From positions 62,001 through 126,000 of the forward strand of contig NZ_SLXB01000002.1 in the NCBI RefSeq assembly GCF_004342845.1: a DNA stretch of 64,000 bases, given 5' to 3'. A model generated the notes under the pieces. The model saw nothing but the letters and a program-made list of their open reading frames with translations, had not been told where the DNA came from and made no database searches. The translations under genes and the position numbers were made by a program. The DNA comes from Prevotella heparinolytica (GTDB lineage: Bacteria; Bacteroidota; Bacteroidia; Bacteroidales; Bacteroidaceae). Below, one piece after another: positions 1-8,545 of the stretch (position 1 is the first letter of the stretch; every line of letters begins with the position of its first letter).

Positions 1-393
1 GAAAATGGGAATAAAATATCTGGCGCTGAACACTTTTTCTATCTGCAAAACAATTCCGATAAAAAATAATCCCACGCACACTACACTGCATAGAAATCCT
101 GCGGAGATAGGAAGAAGCAGTATTTTTCGTTTCAACTGTGTGCGTGCCAATGCCGTTTGCGACGCGACGAATATCATGACAATCACCCACAGAAAATTTA
201 TCCACGGATTGTCCCACAGAAAAAGATAATTCAAATATACTCCTATAAAGAACAATTGTACAATCATACGAACCGTACCTATCACGGTAGCATGCAATAG
301 TCCTGTCTTGAACTTCCAAATGTAAAACAGCGGTATCAACAACAGCAATAATCCGATGCCTAAACTGAGATATGAGATGTCTATTGTTTCCAA
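1..393 (-). CDS. fetB: FetB/YbbM-like ABC exporter permease (partial)
   Basis: The reverse strand from 393 down to the window edge is one open frame of 131 codons, predicted to be the N-terminal half of a UPF0014/FetB-type permease. It has a first hydrophobic helix near residues 10-25, an Arg-rich amphipathic stretch (VIGTVRMIVQLF), and two more membrane segments near 60-80 and 95-115. It lies directly downstream of the ATPase gene and in the same frame. No ATG occurs between the ATPase stop and this frame, so a TTG at 393-391 is the likely start. FetAB-type transporters are linked to iron export and resistance to oxidative stress; the substrate here is inferred from family only. The 3' part lies outside the window. 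Confidence 0.75.
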   Translation of the reverse strand, partial: METIDISYLSLGIGLLLLLIPLFYIWKFKTGLLHATVIGTVRMIVQLFFIGVYLNYLFLWDNPWINFLWVIVMIFVASQTALARTQLKRKILLLPISAGFLCSVVCVGLFFIGIVLQIEKVFSARYFIPIF

Positions 394-429
394 TTTTTTA
401 TATACGTGCTGTTTGATAACAGTAATAAA

Positions 430-1059
430 TTACATTATGATAATGTGCCGGTCGCATCCATCGGCAAATCTTTTGTCGTGAGACACTGTCAATACGGCAC
501 TTCCTTTTTCCGCTTGCTTTCGGAAAAAAGAAATCACCTTCTCCGAAGAACCTGAATCAAGAGCAGAAGTCGGTTCGTCGACAATAATCAAAGGCTTGCC
601 AATCATGGAGGCCACGGCTATCATCATGCGTTGACGCTGTCCGCCGGATATTTCATTAACCCGTTTATCGTACAACTCCCGTTCCAACCCCAAGTCTTCA
701 AAACAAGCAAACAATCGAGATTCGGAAAAAGGAGTACTTCGATTTGCCTTCAAGCCGAAAGGTAGTTGTACCATGTCTCTCACCCACTCCAACGGTAATG
801 CCAGCTCTTGAGGAATCCAAGCTATCTGTTTACGCACCTTGTCAACACTTTCTTTGTTCAGCAAAATGCCATTCAATATGATACGCCCTTCTTTCAACGG
901 GACAAATCCGAGGATGGCATTGAGCAGTGAAGTCTTTCCACATCCCGACGGACCGGATATACTGACTATCTCTCCCTTGTTCAATAACAGATTAAATCCT
1001 GAAAAAAGCACGTTGTTACCATAAGCGATACCGGCATTTTCTATTTGCAACATGGGCAT
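430..1059 (-). CDS. fetA: FetA/YbbL-like ABC transporter ATP-binding protein
   Basis: This is a compact single-domain ABC ATPase. Counted from the longest frame (ATG at 1083) it shows Walker A GPSGCGKTS near residue 44, signature SGGQRQR near 146, Walker B LIIVDE near 165 and a switch His near 202. The upstream ATG overlaps a promoter-like TATCTTTG box at 1081-1088, so a start at 1059 or 1053 is more likely. It precedes the FetB-like permease in the same direction and should supply ATP hydrolysis for that exporter at the inner membrane. It is divergent from the DUF2148 gene. The FetA assignment rests on size and partner gene; other small ABC ATPases would look similar alone. Confidence 0.8.
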   Translation of the reverse strand: MPMLQIENAGIAYGNNVLFSGFNLLLNKGEIVSISGPSGCGKTSLLNAILGFVPLKEGRIILNGILLNKESVDKVRKQIAWIPQELALPLEWVRDMVQLPFGLKANRSTPFSESRLFACFEDLGLERELYDKRVNEISGGQRQRMMIAVASMIGKPLIIVDEPTSALDSGSSEKVISFFRKQAEKGSAVLTVSHDKRFADGCDRHIIIM

Positions 1060-1075
1060 TCTTTTTATCTTTCTA

Positions 1076-1146
1076 TATTGCAAAGATAGTGCAAAAAAAT
1101 ATTTGTGCTATCTTTGACGCACTAATTAATTCAGGAAGGAAAGATT
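1076..1146. promoter_or_regulatory. Divergent promoter region, fetA / DUF2148 gene
   Basis: Two copies of the Bacteroides -7 word TATCTTTG face outward. One is on the minus strand (1088-1081) for fetA and one on the plus strand (1109-1116) for the DUF2148 gene. Neither has a clear TTTG at the expected 19-21 bp upstream, so these are supported by the -7 word and position only. AGGAAGGA at 1133-1140 is a recognisable ribosome-binding site for the plus-strand gene. Confidence 0.5.
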
Positions 1147-1689
1147 ATGATACAGAATGAACGTGATTGTCGGCACGAGCACGTGCTCGATGTGGCTCGT
1201 CAAATGATGACTGCCGCACGTACCGCACCTAAAGGAAAAGGTATCGATGTGCTTGAAGCAGCCTTGGTGACGGGTGAAGACCTTAAAAAACTTTCGACAA
1301 AAATGGTCGAAATGGCAGAAGAGCTTGGCATGAAATTCTTTCTTCGGGATGCAGAAAACATTTTGCAGGCCGAATGTACCATAATAATAGGTACGAACGA
1401 GCAAGCTCAAGGACTAAACTGCGGACATTGCGGCTTCCCCACTTGCGGAGAACGTATAAAAGGAATTCCATGCGCATTGAACACGATAGATGTAGGTATT
1501 GCCATAGGTTCGGCTTGTGCTATGGCGGCCGATATGCGTGTCGATACTCGTGTAATGTTTTCGGCCGGACTTGCCGTCCAACGTTTGGACTGGCTGAAGG
1601 GATGCAAAACGGTATTCGCCATTCCGATAAGCGCATCTTCAAAGAATCCGTTCTTCGACCGAAAGCCTAATGAGAAACCCGCTAAATGA
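1147..1689 (+). CDS. DUF2148 ferredoxin-domain protein
   Basis: This 180-residue protein matches the DUF2148 family, cytosolic proteins thought to hold an iron-sulfur centre. Cys92, Cys95, Cys100 and Cys109 form a CX2CX4CX8C cluster (CGHCGFPTC followed by GIPC), a plausible 4Fe-4S ligand set. The N-terminal third is helical, and the C-terminal part is Ala/Gly/Met-rich without membrane helices. A good ribosome-binding site lies just upstream of the ATG. It is divergent from fetA and precedes the agmatine genes, but a 22-bp repeat pair separates it from them, so operon membership is uncertain. The biochemical role of the family is not established. Confidence 0.8.
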   Translation: MIQNERDCRHEHVLDVARQMMTAARTAPKGKGIDVLEAALVTGEDLKKLSTKMVEMAEELGMKFFLRDAENILQAECTIIIGTNEQAQGLNCGHCGFPTCGERIKGIPCALNTIDVGIAIGSACAMAADMRVDTRVMFSAGLAVQRLDWLKGCKTVFAIPISASSKNPFFDRKPNEKPAK

Positions 1690-1698
1690 CAATGATTT

Positions 1699-1742
1699 AC
1701 ACTTGTACAAGTGTGAGCCTACGCTTGTATAACTGTATAAAG
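1699..1742. repeat. Two-unit 22-bp periodic repeat (array 1)
   Basis: Two consecutive 22-bp units lie between the DUF2148 gene and aguA. The first begins with a perfect 16-bp palindrome, ACACTTGTACAAGTGT (1699-1714). The second begins ACGCTTGTATAACTGTATAA. The word CTTGTACAAG recurs in array 5 at 34752-34795. It is the smallest member of the set of 21-23 bp arrays in this window. Confidence 0.6.
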
Positions 1743-1775
1743 AGATAGATTTTAAAGACTTCAACAGACAAATAA

Positions 1776-2885
1776 ATGGGAATTACAGTAGGCCTTCCAA
1801 ATGGAAGTGCATCAGAAAAAGATTATCAAGTACGGTTTGCCCAAAACGCTGTTGTGGAGACTTACGCTCCTCTATTACCTGCCGAATGGGCACTTCAAAG
1901 CGGGGTTCAATTGACCTGGCCACACGCCGGAACCGACTGGGCATACATGCTCGAAGAGGTGAGGAAATGCTTCATGGAGATAGCCCGTGAGGTAGCCCGA
2001 CGAGAAAAACTGCTGATTGTTACCCCCGAACCAGAGATCGTTGAAAAGCAAATAGCAGCCACGGTCAATATGGAAAACGTCCGCTTTCTGAAGTGTGAAA
2101 CAAATGATACGTGGGCGCGCGACCACGGAGCCGTAAGCATGTTGGATACTGACGGCGTTTCCCTGCTCGACTTCAAGTTCAATGGTTGGGGACTGAAGTT
2201 TGCGTCTGACAAGGATAACTTGATTACACGCCATGCCGTAAAAGCCGGTATGCTGAAAGGAAGGTATGTCAATCGCTTAGGATTCGTGCTCGAAGGTGGT
2301 TCCTTTGAAAGTGACGGCATGGGCACTTTGCTCACAACTTCCGAATGTCTTCTTTCTCCCAACCGCAACGGACAGATGAACCGGACGGAAATAGAAGAAT
2401 ATCTCCGTTCCGTTTTTCATTTGCAACGTGTGCTTTGGCTGAATTATGGTTATCTTGCAGGTGACGATACAGACAGCCATATCGACACTTTGGCCCGTTT
2501 CTGTTCACCGGACACCATAGCCTATGTGAAGTGCGACGATACCGAAGACGAACATTACGAAGCACTTTACAAAATGGAAGAAGAATTGAAAGCCTTTCGT
2601 ACTCTGAAAGGCGAGCCATATCGTCTGCTGGCATTGCCCATGGCCGATAAGATTGAAGAAGGGGGTGAGCGTCTTCCTGCCACATACGCCAACTTCTTGA
2701 TTATAAACGAAGCTGTACTTTATCCTACCTATCGCCAACCGGAAAACGATATACGTGCCGGAGAGATACTGCAAGAAGCCTTTCCTGATCGTGAAATCAT
2801 AGGTATAGATTGTCGAGCTTTGATTAAACAGCACGGATCTCTGCACTGCGTCACCATGCAATATCCTGCAAGCGTGTTAAAATAA
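1776..2885 (+). CDS. aguA: Agmatine deiminase
   Basis: The protein belongs to the porphyromonas-type peptidylarginine deiminase/agmatine deiminase family and should convert agmatine to N-carbamoylputrescine plus ammonia in the cytosol. Landmarks are the N-terminal LPAEW...LTWPH (residues 34-50), NDTWARDHG, GWGLKF, LEGGSF, DDTDSHIDT and the C-terminal HGSLHC, whose Cys358 is the expected nucleophile. The gene is followed after 62 bp by aguB, giving the two-step route to putrescine. The start is uncertain: the first 26 residues have no family landmark, and a GTG at 1854 would give a more typical N-terminus. A general peptidylarginine deiminase role is less likely given the neighbour. Confidence 0.88.
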   Translation: MGITVGLPNGSASEKDYQVRFAQNAVVETYAPLLPAEWALQSGVQLTWPHAGTDWAYMLEEVRKCFMEIAREVARREKLLIVTPEPEIVEKQIAATVNMENVRFLKCETNDTWARDHGAVSMLDTDGVSLLDFKFNGWGLKFASDKDNLITRHAVKAGMLKGRYVNRLGFVLEGGSFESDGMGTLLTTSECLLSPNRNGQMNRTEIEEYLRSVFHLQRVLWLNYGYLAGDDTDSHIDTLARFCSPDTIAYVKCDDTEDEHYEALYKMEEELKAFRTLKGEPYRLLALPMADKIEEGGERLPATYANFLIINEAVLYPTYRQPENDIRAGEILQEAFPDREIIGIDCRALIKQHGSLHCVTMQYPASVLK

Positions 2886-2947
2886 ACATAGACAGACGTG
2901 TTAGAATAATAGAGCAAGTTGAGTAATCATCTAAAAAATAAATATAT

Positions 2948-3832
2948 ATGAGAAAGATTAAAGTGGGTGTCATTCAGCAAAATAATGTTGCAGACCTGCG
3001 AACAAATCTGATGAATCTGGCCAAGAATATTGAAGAGTGCGTTGCACACGGTGCTCAAATGGTGGTATTGCAAGAGCTACACAACTCTTTATACTTCTGC
3101 CAGACAGAGGATACGAAACTATTTGACTTGGCAGAACCTATTCCGGGACCTTCTACGGGATTCTATTCGGAATTGGCTACCGCCAACCATATTGTGTTGG
3201 TGACCTCTTTGTTTGAGAAACGCGCCCCCGGTTTATACCACAATACAGCCGTTGTTTTCGACACCGACGGAAGCATCGCCGGCAAGTATCGGAAAATGCA
3301 TATCCCCGACGATCCGGCTTATTACGAAAAATTCTATTTTACGTCCGGAGATATCGGATTCGAGCCTATACAGACCTCTTTGGGTAAACTCGGCGTATTG
3401 GTCTGCTGGGATCAATGGTATCCGGAAGCTGCCCGCATCATGGCACTGAAAGGTGCGGAGATATTGATATATCCCACCGCCATTGGCTGGGATAGTAATG
3501 ATACGAAAGAAGAACAAGACCGCCAACTTAATGCATGGATTATATCGCAACGCGGCCATGCCGTAGCCAATGGTTTGCCGGTTGTTTCCGTGAATCGTGT
3601 TGGGCACGAACCCGATCTTTCCGGCGCAACGGGAGGAATTTTGTTTTGGGGAAACAGTTTCGTTGTAGGACCGCAAGGCGAGTTTCTGGCGCAAGCTGGA
3701 AACGAACGTTCAGAAAACATGATTGTTGAAGTCGATTTGGAGCGTTCGGAAAACGTGCGTCGCTGGTGGCCGTTTTTGCGCGATCGCAGGATTGATGCCT
3801 ACGAAGGGTTAACAAAAAGATTTTTAGATTAA
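2948..3832 (+). CDS. aguB: N-carbamoylputrescine amidase
   Basis: This 294-residue carbon-nitrogen hydrolase should hydrolyse N-carbamoylputrescine to putrescine, CO2 and ammonia. The nitrilase-superfamily triad is visible as Glu43 (LQELHNSLYF), Lys116 (GKYRKMHIPDD) and Cys153 (VLVCWDQWYPE). Length is normal for AguB. It follows aguA in the same direction and is probably co-transcribed, supplying putrescine for polyamine synthesis. A large bidirectional hairpin lies between its stop and the convergent aspS gene. Confidence 0.9.
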   Translation: MRKIKVGVIQQNNVADLRTNLMNLAKNIEECVAHGAQMVVLQELHNSLYFCQTEDTKLFDLAEPIPGPSTGFYSELATANHIVLVTSLFEKRAPGLYHNTAVVFDTDGSIAGKYRKMHIPDDPAYYEKFYFTSGDIGFEPIQTSLGKLGVLVCWDQWYPEAARIMALKGAEILIYPTAIGWDSNDTKEEQDRQLNAWIISQRGHAVANGLPVVSVNRVGHEPDLSGATGGILFWGNSFVVGPQGEFLAQAGNERSENMIVEVDLERSENVRRWWPFLRDRRIDAYEGLTKRFLD

Positions 3833-3841
3833 AAAAGCATC

Positions 3842-3945
3842 TGAGTCAGAAAATATTTAGGCACGAATTACGTGGATCATGCATAGATAAAAACATGAAA
3901 TTCCACATAATTCGTACCTAAAAAAAACATAAAATGCCTGACTCA
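3842..3945. terminator. Nested bidirectional terminator, aguB / aspS
   Basis: An outer stem TGAGTCAG (3842-3849) / CTGACTCA (3938-3945) is followed on the plus strand by a T-rich run. An inner arm pair starts near 3856 (TTTAGGCACGAATTACG) and 3902. The inner arms differ at two positions that give C-A mismatches in plus-strand RNA but G-U wobbles in minus-strand RNA, so the inner stem is better paired in the aspS transcript. Confidence 0.7.
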
Positions 3946-3948
3946 CTT

Positions 3949-5706
3949 TTATTCTTTGATTTCGACAATCAGGTTCAGTTCGTTCAATTGTTTTTGATCA
4001 ATGACGGACGGAGCATCCAGCATGACATCGCGTCCGCTGTTGTTCTTCGGGAATGCAATACAGTCACGAATACTGTCAAGTCCGGCGAAAATGCTAACCC
4101 AACGGTCCAGACCATAAGCCAAACCACCATGGGGAGGTGCGCCATATTTAAAGGCATTCATCAAGAAGCCGAACTGTTCCTGAGCCTTTTCGGGTGTGAA
4201 TCCCAAAATTTCGAACATCTTCGCTTGCAGCTGCGCATCATGAATACGAATAGATCCACCGCCTAATTCGATACCGTTGCACACCATATCGTATGCATCG
4301 GCACGAACAACAGCCGGATTAGTATCCAACAAAGGTATATCCTCATCTTTAGGATGTGTAAATGGGTGATGCATGGCCATCAACCTGCCTTCTTCTTCAC
4401 TCCACTCAAACATCGGGAAATCTACCACCCACAAAAGAGAGAATTTATTCTTATCACGTAATCCAAGCTGGTTACCCATCTCAAGGCGCAATTCGTTCAG
4501 CTGCTTGCGCGTCTTCATTACATCATCGCCGCTCAAAATCAACATCAAGTCACCCGGTTTGGCACCGAAAGCGGCCTTCATTTCTTGTAATATATCTTGA
4601 GTATAGAATTTATCTACACTCGATTTCACATTGCCATCTGCCTCTACACGGGCATATACCATGCCTTTTGCTCCGATTTGCGGTCTTTTCACGAATTCGG
4701 TCAAGGCATCCAATTGCTTGCGTGTATAGTGCGCAGCTCCCTCTGCACAAATACCACCGATATAGGCAGCATCATCAAACACAGAGAAGCCATGTCCTTT
4801 CAAGATGTCCATCAACTCCACGAATTTCATACCGAAACGCAGGTCAGGCTTATCGCTACCATAATACTTCATGGCATCTGCCCACGGCATACGTACGAAA
4901 GGTTCGGTTATTTCCACATCACGGATTTCCTTAAACAGATATTTTGCCATACCTTCGAAAAGGTTGATAATGTCATCTTGCTCCACGAAAGACATCTCAC
5001 AGTCTATTTGCGTAAATTCCGGCTGACGGTCGGCACGCAAATCTTCATCACGGAAACATTTGGCAATCTGGAAATAACGATCAAAACCGGAAACCATCAA
5101 CAACTGTTTCAATGTTTGCGGGCTTTGCGGCAAAGCATAGAATTGCCCCGGATTCATGCGTGAAGGAACAACAAAGTCACGGGCACCTTCAGGAGTAGAT
5201 CCTACCAAAATCGGAGTTTCAACTTCAATAAATCCCTGATTATCCAAGTATTTGCGAACTTCAATCGTCATCTTATGACGGAGTTCCAGGTTACTACGCA
5301 CGTTGGCACGGCGAAGATCCAGATAGCGATACTTCATCCGAATATCATCGCCTCCATCAGTGTTTTCTTCAATAGTGAAAGGAGGAGTCAGAGATGAGTT
5401 CAGAACATTCAGTTCCGACACGATGATTTCGATGTCACCGGTGGGGATATTGCTGTTTTTACTGAAGCGTTCGTTTACAGTTCCTCTCACCTGAATCACA
5501 AATTCACGCCCCAAACGGTTGGCACGTTCACAAAGTTCAGCATTCACTTCTTCATTGAACACCAATTGAGTGATTCCGTAACGGTCGCGAAGATCGACAA
5601 AAGTCATACCGCCCATCTTACGACTACGCTGTACCCATCCTGCCAATATCACTTGGTTATTAACATCGGAGATACGAAGTTCTCCGCAGGTGTGTGATCT
5701 ATACAT
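3949..5706 (-). CDS. aspS: Aspartyl-tRNA synthetase
   Basis: A class II synthetase of 585 residues, the usual bacterial AspRS length, that charges tRNA-Asp in the cytosol. An N-terminal OB-fold anticodon-binding domain ([22 protein letters not shown]) is followed by the catalytic core. Motif 2 is visible as [18 protein letters not shown] and motif 3 as [10 protein letters not shown] bacterial insertion domain lies between them (GICAEGA through the VVDFPMFEW region). The gene is monocistronic, convergent with aguB and separated by a strong hairpin. Whether the enzyme also charges tRNA-Asn cannot be read from the sequence. Confidence 0.97.
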   Translation of the reverse strand: MYRSHTCGELRISDVNNQVILAGWVQRSRKMGGMTFVDLRDRYGITQLVFNEEVNAELCERANRLGREFVIQVRGTVNERFSKNSNIPTGDIEIIVSELNVLNSSLTPPFTIEENTDGGDDIRMKYRYLDLRRANVRSNLELRHKMTIEVRKYLDNQGFIEVETPILVGSTPEGARDFVVPSRMNPGQFYALPQSPQTLKQLLMVSGFDRYFQIAKCFRDEDLRADRQPEFTQIDCEMSFVEQDDIINLFEGMAKYLFKEIRDVEITEPFVRMPWADAMKYYGSDKPDLRFGMKFVELMDILKGHGFSVFDDAAYIGGICAEGAAHYTRKQLDALTEFVKRPQIGAKGMVYARVEADGNVKSSVDKFYTQDILQEMKAAFGAKPGDLMLILSGDDVMKTRKQLNELRLEMGNQLGLRDKNKFSLLWVVDFPMFEWSEEEGRLMAMHHPFTHPKDEDIPLLDTNPAVVRADAYDMVCNGIELGGGSIRIHDAQLQAKMFEILGFTPEKAQEQFGFLMNAFKYGAPPHGGLAYGLDRWVSIFAGLDSIRDCIAFPKNNSGRDVMLDAPSVIDQKQLNELNLIVEIKE

Positions 5707-5871
5707 CTTTATATACTATTATAGTTTACCAATCTTATTTCTTTCCGCATACCGGATTAAAGACGTTGCAAAAATATCGTGCAAAAATACACAAAACATC
5801 TTTCAAATGACTTATCGCAGCAGAAAAGTTTCTGAAAAACACTTCCTACAAAATGATAATATAAGAAAAAT
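5707..5871 (-). promoter_or_regulatory. aspS upstream region
   Basis: This gap lies between the aspS start and the 3' end of the lipid kinase gene. It contains two minus-strand copies of TATTTTTG (5776-5769 and 5789-5782), both matching the TAnnTTTG -7 consensus. Neither has a clear -33 element at normal spacing. No terminator hairpin for the upstream kinase gene is obvious, so read-through from that gene into aspS is possible. Confidence 0.35.
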
Positions 5872-6915
5872 TCACTTTTTTGTCAGTTTCTTGAATTGTT
5901 CCTTTCCCTTATCCAATATCATTTTATTTTTATGTGCAATGTCTTCCACAAAAGCATCATTGATTTGTTTCAATCCGTTGATATAGTCTTGTGCTCGCTG
6001 CAACACGTTTGTCGTCTCTTTCTCCACATCCCGAGGAACAATGACTTGCAAGCCTTTCTTTACTATTTTCACATCAATGTTTTCTCCGGCCATCATCGGA
6101 TCGCCATCGAAATGAACAACTCCCGGCTTGGAGCGATGGATTTGCAACGTTTGGCAACGAAAAGTTTTGATACGACTATTCTGATTGATGGTCTTGTTGA
6201 ATAACTGGAAAGACAATGAAGGAACATCAAGGACCGTAAAAGGTTCAAGGATAGTTACATCCAGCAGTCCGTCATTTAATGTGGCCTGAGGAGTGATGTA
6301 TGCGTTATTTCCATATTGCGAAGCGTTTCCGCAGGCTATTAAGAACGCCTTATAGCGTAAAGTGCTGCCATCCATTTCCAGCTCATAAGTTTCCGGCCGA
6401 TACTTCAGGCTCTCAAGCAAAGTCTTCTCCAAATAAGTGAGCGGCCCCCTCTTTCCCGCTTTGGAGAATTGCAGGCTTACAAAAGCATCAAACCCTACAC
6501 CGCAGGTACAGAAAAAGGGCACTTCATTGATTTTTCCATAATCAATGAGTTCTATCACCCCCTCATTGATGATGTCGACTGCTTTTTTAGCTTCCATCGG
6601 AATTTGCAGATGACGGGCAAGCCCATTACCGGAACCGCAAGGAATTATGCCCAACGCCGTTTTAGTATGTACCAATGAACGGGCGATTTCGTTTATCGTA
6701 CCGTCTCCCCCGATTGCAATGACCGCATGCACTCCTTCTTTCGCCTTTTGCGCAGCTATCTCTACTGCATGCCCTGCCCGCTCAGTATAAAGAACCTCTT
6801 GTACATACTTCTCCTTATCCAGCTTCTCGCCAATCCATTTCAGAATCGCTTCTTTGTTTTGGGTACCAGATATAGGGTTTATAATAAATACTATTTTCTC
6901 TTTGTTTTCGCTCAT
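5872..6915 (-). CDS. YegS/DagK-family lipid kinase
   Basis: This 347-residue protein belongs to the diacylglycerol/sphingosine kinase superfamily. The phosphate-binding motif GGDGT sits at residues 69-73 (AIGGDGTINEIA) and IINPISG near residue 11. CGSGNGLARHL and a later FDGDP motif are also typical. It should phosphorylate a lipid hydroxyl at the membrane face. A Lys-rich C-terminal tail extends past the usual domain. It is divergent from serine palmitoyltransferase with a 206-bp gap, which makes a sphingoid base or ceramide a reasonable but unproven substrate. Diacylglycerol is the default alternative. Confidence 0.85.
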   Translation of the reverse strand: MSENKEKIVFIINPISGTQNKEAILKWIGEKLDKEKYVQEVLYTERAGHAVEIAAQKAKEGVHAVIAIGGDGTINEIARSLVHTKTALGIIPCGSGNGLARHLQIPMEAKKAVDIINEGVIELIDYGKINEVPFFCTCGVGFDAFVSLQFSKAGKRGPLTYLEKTLLESLKYRPETYELEMDGSTLRYKAFLIACGNASQYGNNAYITPQATLNDGLLDVTILEPFTVLDVPSLSFQLFNKTINQNSRIKTFRCQTLQIHRSKPGVVHFDGDPMMAGENIDVKIVKKGLQVIVPRDVEKETTNVLQRAQDYINGLKQINDAFVEDIAHKNKMILDKGKEQFKKLTKK

Positions 6916-7051
6916 GCAAGAGTTGTGCTATGCAGATTTTCTAATCGGCAAATGTACTACAAATATCTGAGAAAATAATAATATGACATGTCTTAAAATG
7001 AATACAAATAGTTTTTTGAAACAAATAGCACAATATACCGACATATTTTGC

Positions 7052-7059
7052 TATCTTTG
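7052..7059 (+). promoter_or_regulatory. -7-like box upstream of spt
   Basis: TATCTTTG matches the Bacteroides -7 consensus and lies 63 bp before the spt start. A TTTG at the expected upstream spacing is missing. A minus-strand TACATTTG at 6955-6948 serves the divergent lipid kinase in the same way. Confidence 0.4.
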
Positions 7060-7121
7060 CCCCCTGTTTTTTAAGACTCGTATTTAATCGGATTAAATAT
7101 TCATAATATAAAAGATATTTC

Positions 7122-8309
7122 ATGGGTTTATTACAAGACAAATTTGCGAAATACGACTTGCCGCAACAGTTTATGGCAAAAGGTGTATATCCTTATTTCC
7201 GCACTATTAACAGCCATCAGGATACAGAAGTTATGATGGATGGTAAAAAAGTCCTGATGTTTGGTTCTAATGCGTATATGGGACTGACATACGACAAACG
7301 TATTATTGACGCTTCAATAGCCGCTACGGAAAAATATGGCACAGGCTGTGCCGGTTCCCGCTTTCTTAACGGCACCCTTGATATTCATGTGGAACTGGAA
7401 AAAGAGTTAGCCGAGTTCGTTGGAAAAGATGAGGCACTTTGTTTCTCTACCGGATTTACCGTAAACGAAGGTATCATTCCTGCAGTTGTGGGACGTGGAG
7501 ATTATATCATCTGTGATGACCGTGATCATGCCTCTATCGTGGATGGACGTCGTCTGACATTTGCCACACAGTTAAAATACAAGCATAATGATATGGAAGC
7601 TCTTGAGAAAGAACTTCAAAAATGTGAGCCCGATGCTGTAAAATTAATCGTTGTCGATGGAGTCTTTTCTATGGAAGGAGACTTGGCCAATTTACCTGAA
7701 ATTGTTCGTTTGAAGAAAAAATATAATGCCAGTGTTTATGTAGACGAGGCTCATGGTTTGGGAGTATTCGGAAGACAAGGTCGTGGCGTTTGCGACCATT
7801 TCGGCGTTACAGACGATGTTGACTTGATAATGGGTACATTCAGTAAGTCATTGGCTTCCATCGGCGGTTTTATTGCCGGAGACAAAGATGTTATCAATTG
7901 GCTACGCCACAATGCCCGCTCCTATATATTCCAAGCAAGCAGCACTCCGGCGGCAACCGCTGCCGCCCGTGAGGCTCTTCACATTATAAAATCCGAACCG
8001 GAACGTATTCAACGTTTGTGGGATATAACCAATTATGCCTTAAAGAAATTCCGTGATGCAGGTTTTGAAATCGGCGAAACAGAGTCTCCTATCATTCCTC
8101 TTTATGTACGTGATACGGAAAAAACCTTTATTGTGACAAAGTTAGCCTTTGATGAAGGTATATTCATTAATCCGGTTATTCCACCCGCATGTGCTCCTCA
8201 AGACACATTGGTGCGCGTAGCATTAATGGCTACCCACACAGTAGAACAAGTGGATTATGCCGTAGAAAAATTGACTAAATGTTTTAAGGCATTGGAGATC
8301 ATCAAATAA
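7122..8309 (+). CDS. spt: Serine palmitoyltransferase (PLP-dependent, alpha-oxoamine synthase family)
   Basis: The 395-residue protein is an alpha-oxoamine synthase closely resembling the serine palmitoyltransferase of gut Bacteroides, which condenses L-serine with a fatty acyl-CoA to 3-ketosphinganine, the first step of sphingolipid synthesis. PLP-site residues are His136 (CDDRDHASI), Asp208 and His211 (YVDEAHGLG) and the Schiff-base Lys242 (GTFSKSLAS). The glycine-rich FGSNAYMGL stretch near residue 47 is typical. Glycine C-acetyltransferase and BioF share the fold; the Bacteroides context and overall resemblance favour Spt. It is a single-gene unit with its own -7 box and a strong hairpin after the stop. 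Confidence 0.88.
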   Translation: MGLLQDKFAKYDLPQQFMAKGVYPYFRTINSHQDTEVMMDGKKVLMFGSNAYMGLTYDKRIIDASIAATEKYGTGCAGSRFLNGTLDIHVELEKELAEFVGKDEALCFSTGFTVNEGIIPAVVGRGDYIICDDRDHASIVDGRRLTFATQLKYKHNDMEALEKELQKCEPDAVKLIVVDGVFSMEGDLANLPEIVRLKKKYNASVYVDEAHGLGVFGRQGRGVCDHFGVTDDVDLIMGTFSKSLASIGGFIAGDKDVINWLRHNARSYIFQASSTPAATAAAREALHIIKSEPERIQRLWDITNYALKKFRDAGFEIGETESPIIPLYVRDTEKTFIVTKLAFDEGIFINPVIPPACAPQDTLVRVALMATHTVEQVDYAVEKLTKCFKALEIIK

Positions 8310-8337
8310 GAACGAGCATAAAAAGCTTAATAATTTT

Positions 8338-8383
8338 AAAGAACCATATCATTACTCTAATGTCGAGTATGATATGGTTCTTT
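8338..8383 (+). terminator. Terminator after spt
   Basis: The arm AAAGAACCATATCATTACTC is mirrored by GAGTATGATATGGTTCTTT with one bulged base and a short loop. This is one of the strongest hairpins in the window and lies 29 bp past the spt stop. The T run on the plus strand is short. Confidence 0.8.
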
Positions 8384-8545
8384 GTATTTCCTCATATAAG
8401 AAGCTATTTATTGAATGTCCCTAAATGTTCACATAGTAATTATTTTAATTCATTTTTAAACAGCTTCGGAAATACTTAAGGTTATAAAAAGGAGGAACAC
8501 CGTTCGCGGAATTTCGGGACTGCCCCCGTCAAAAACGGCGATAGT

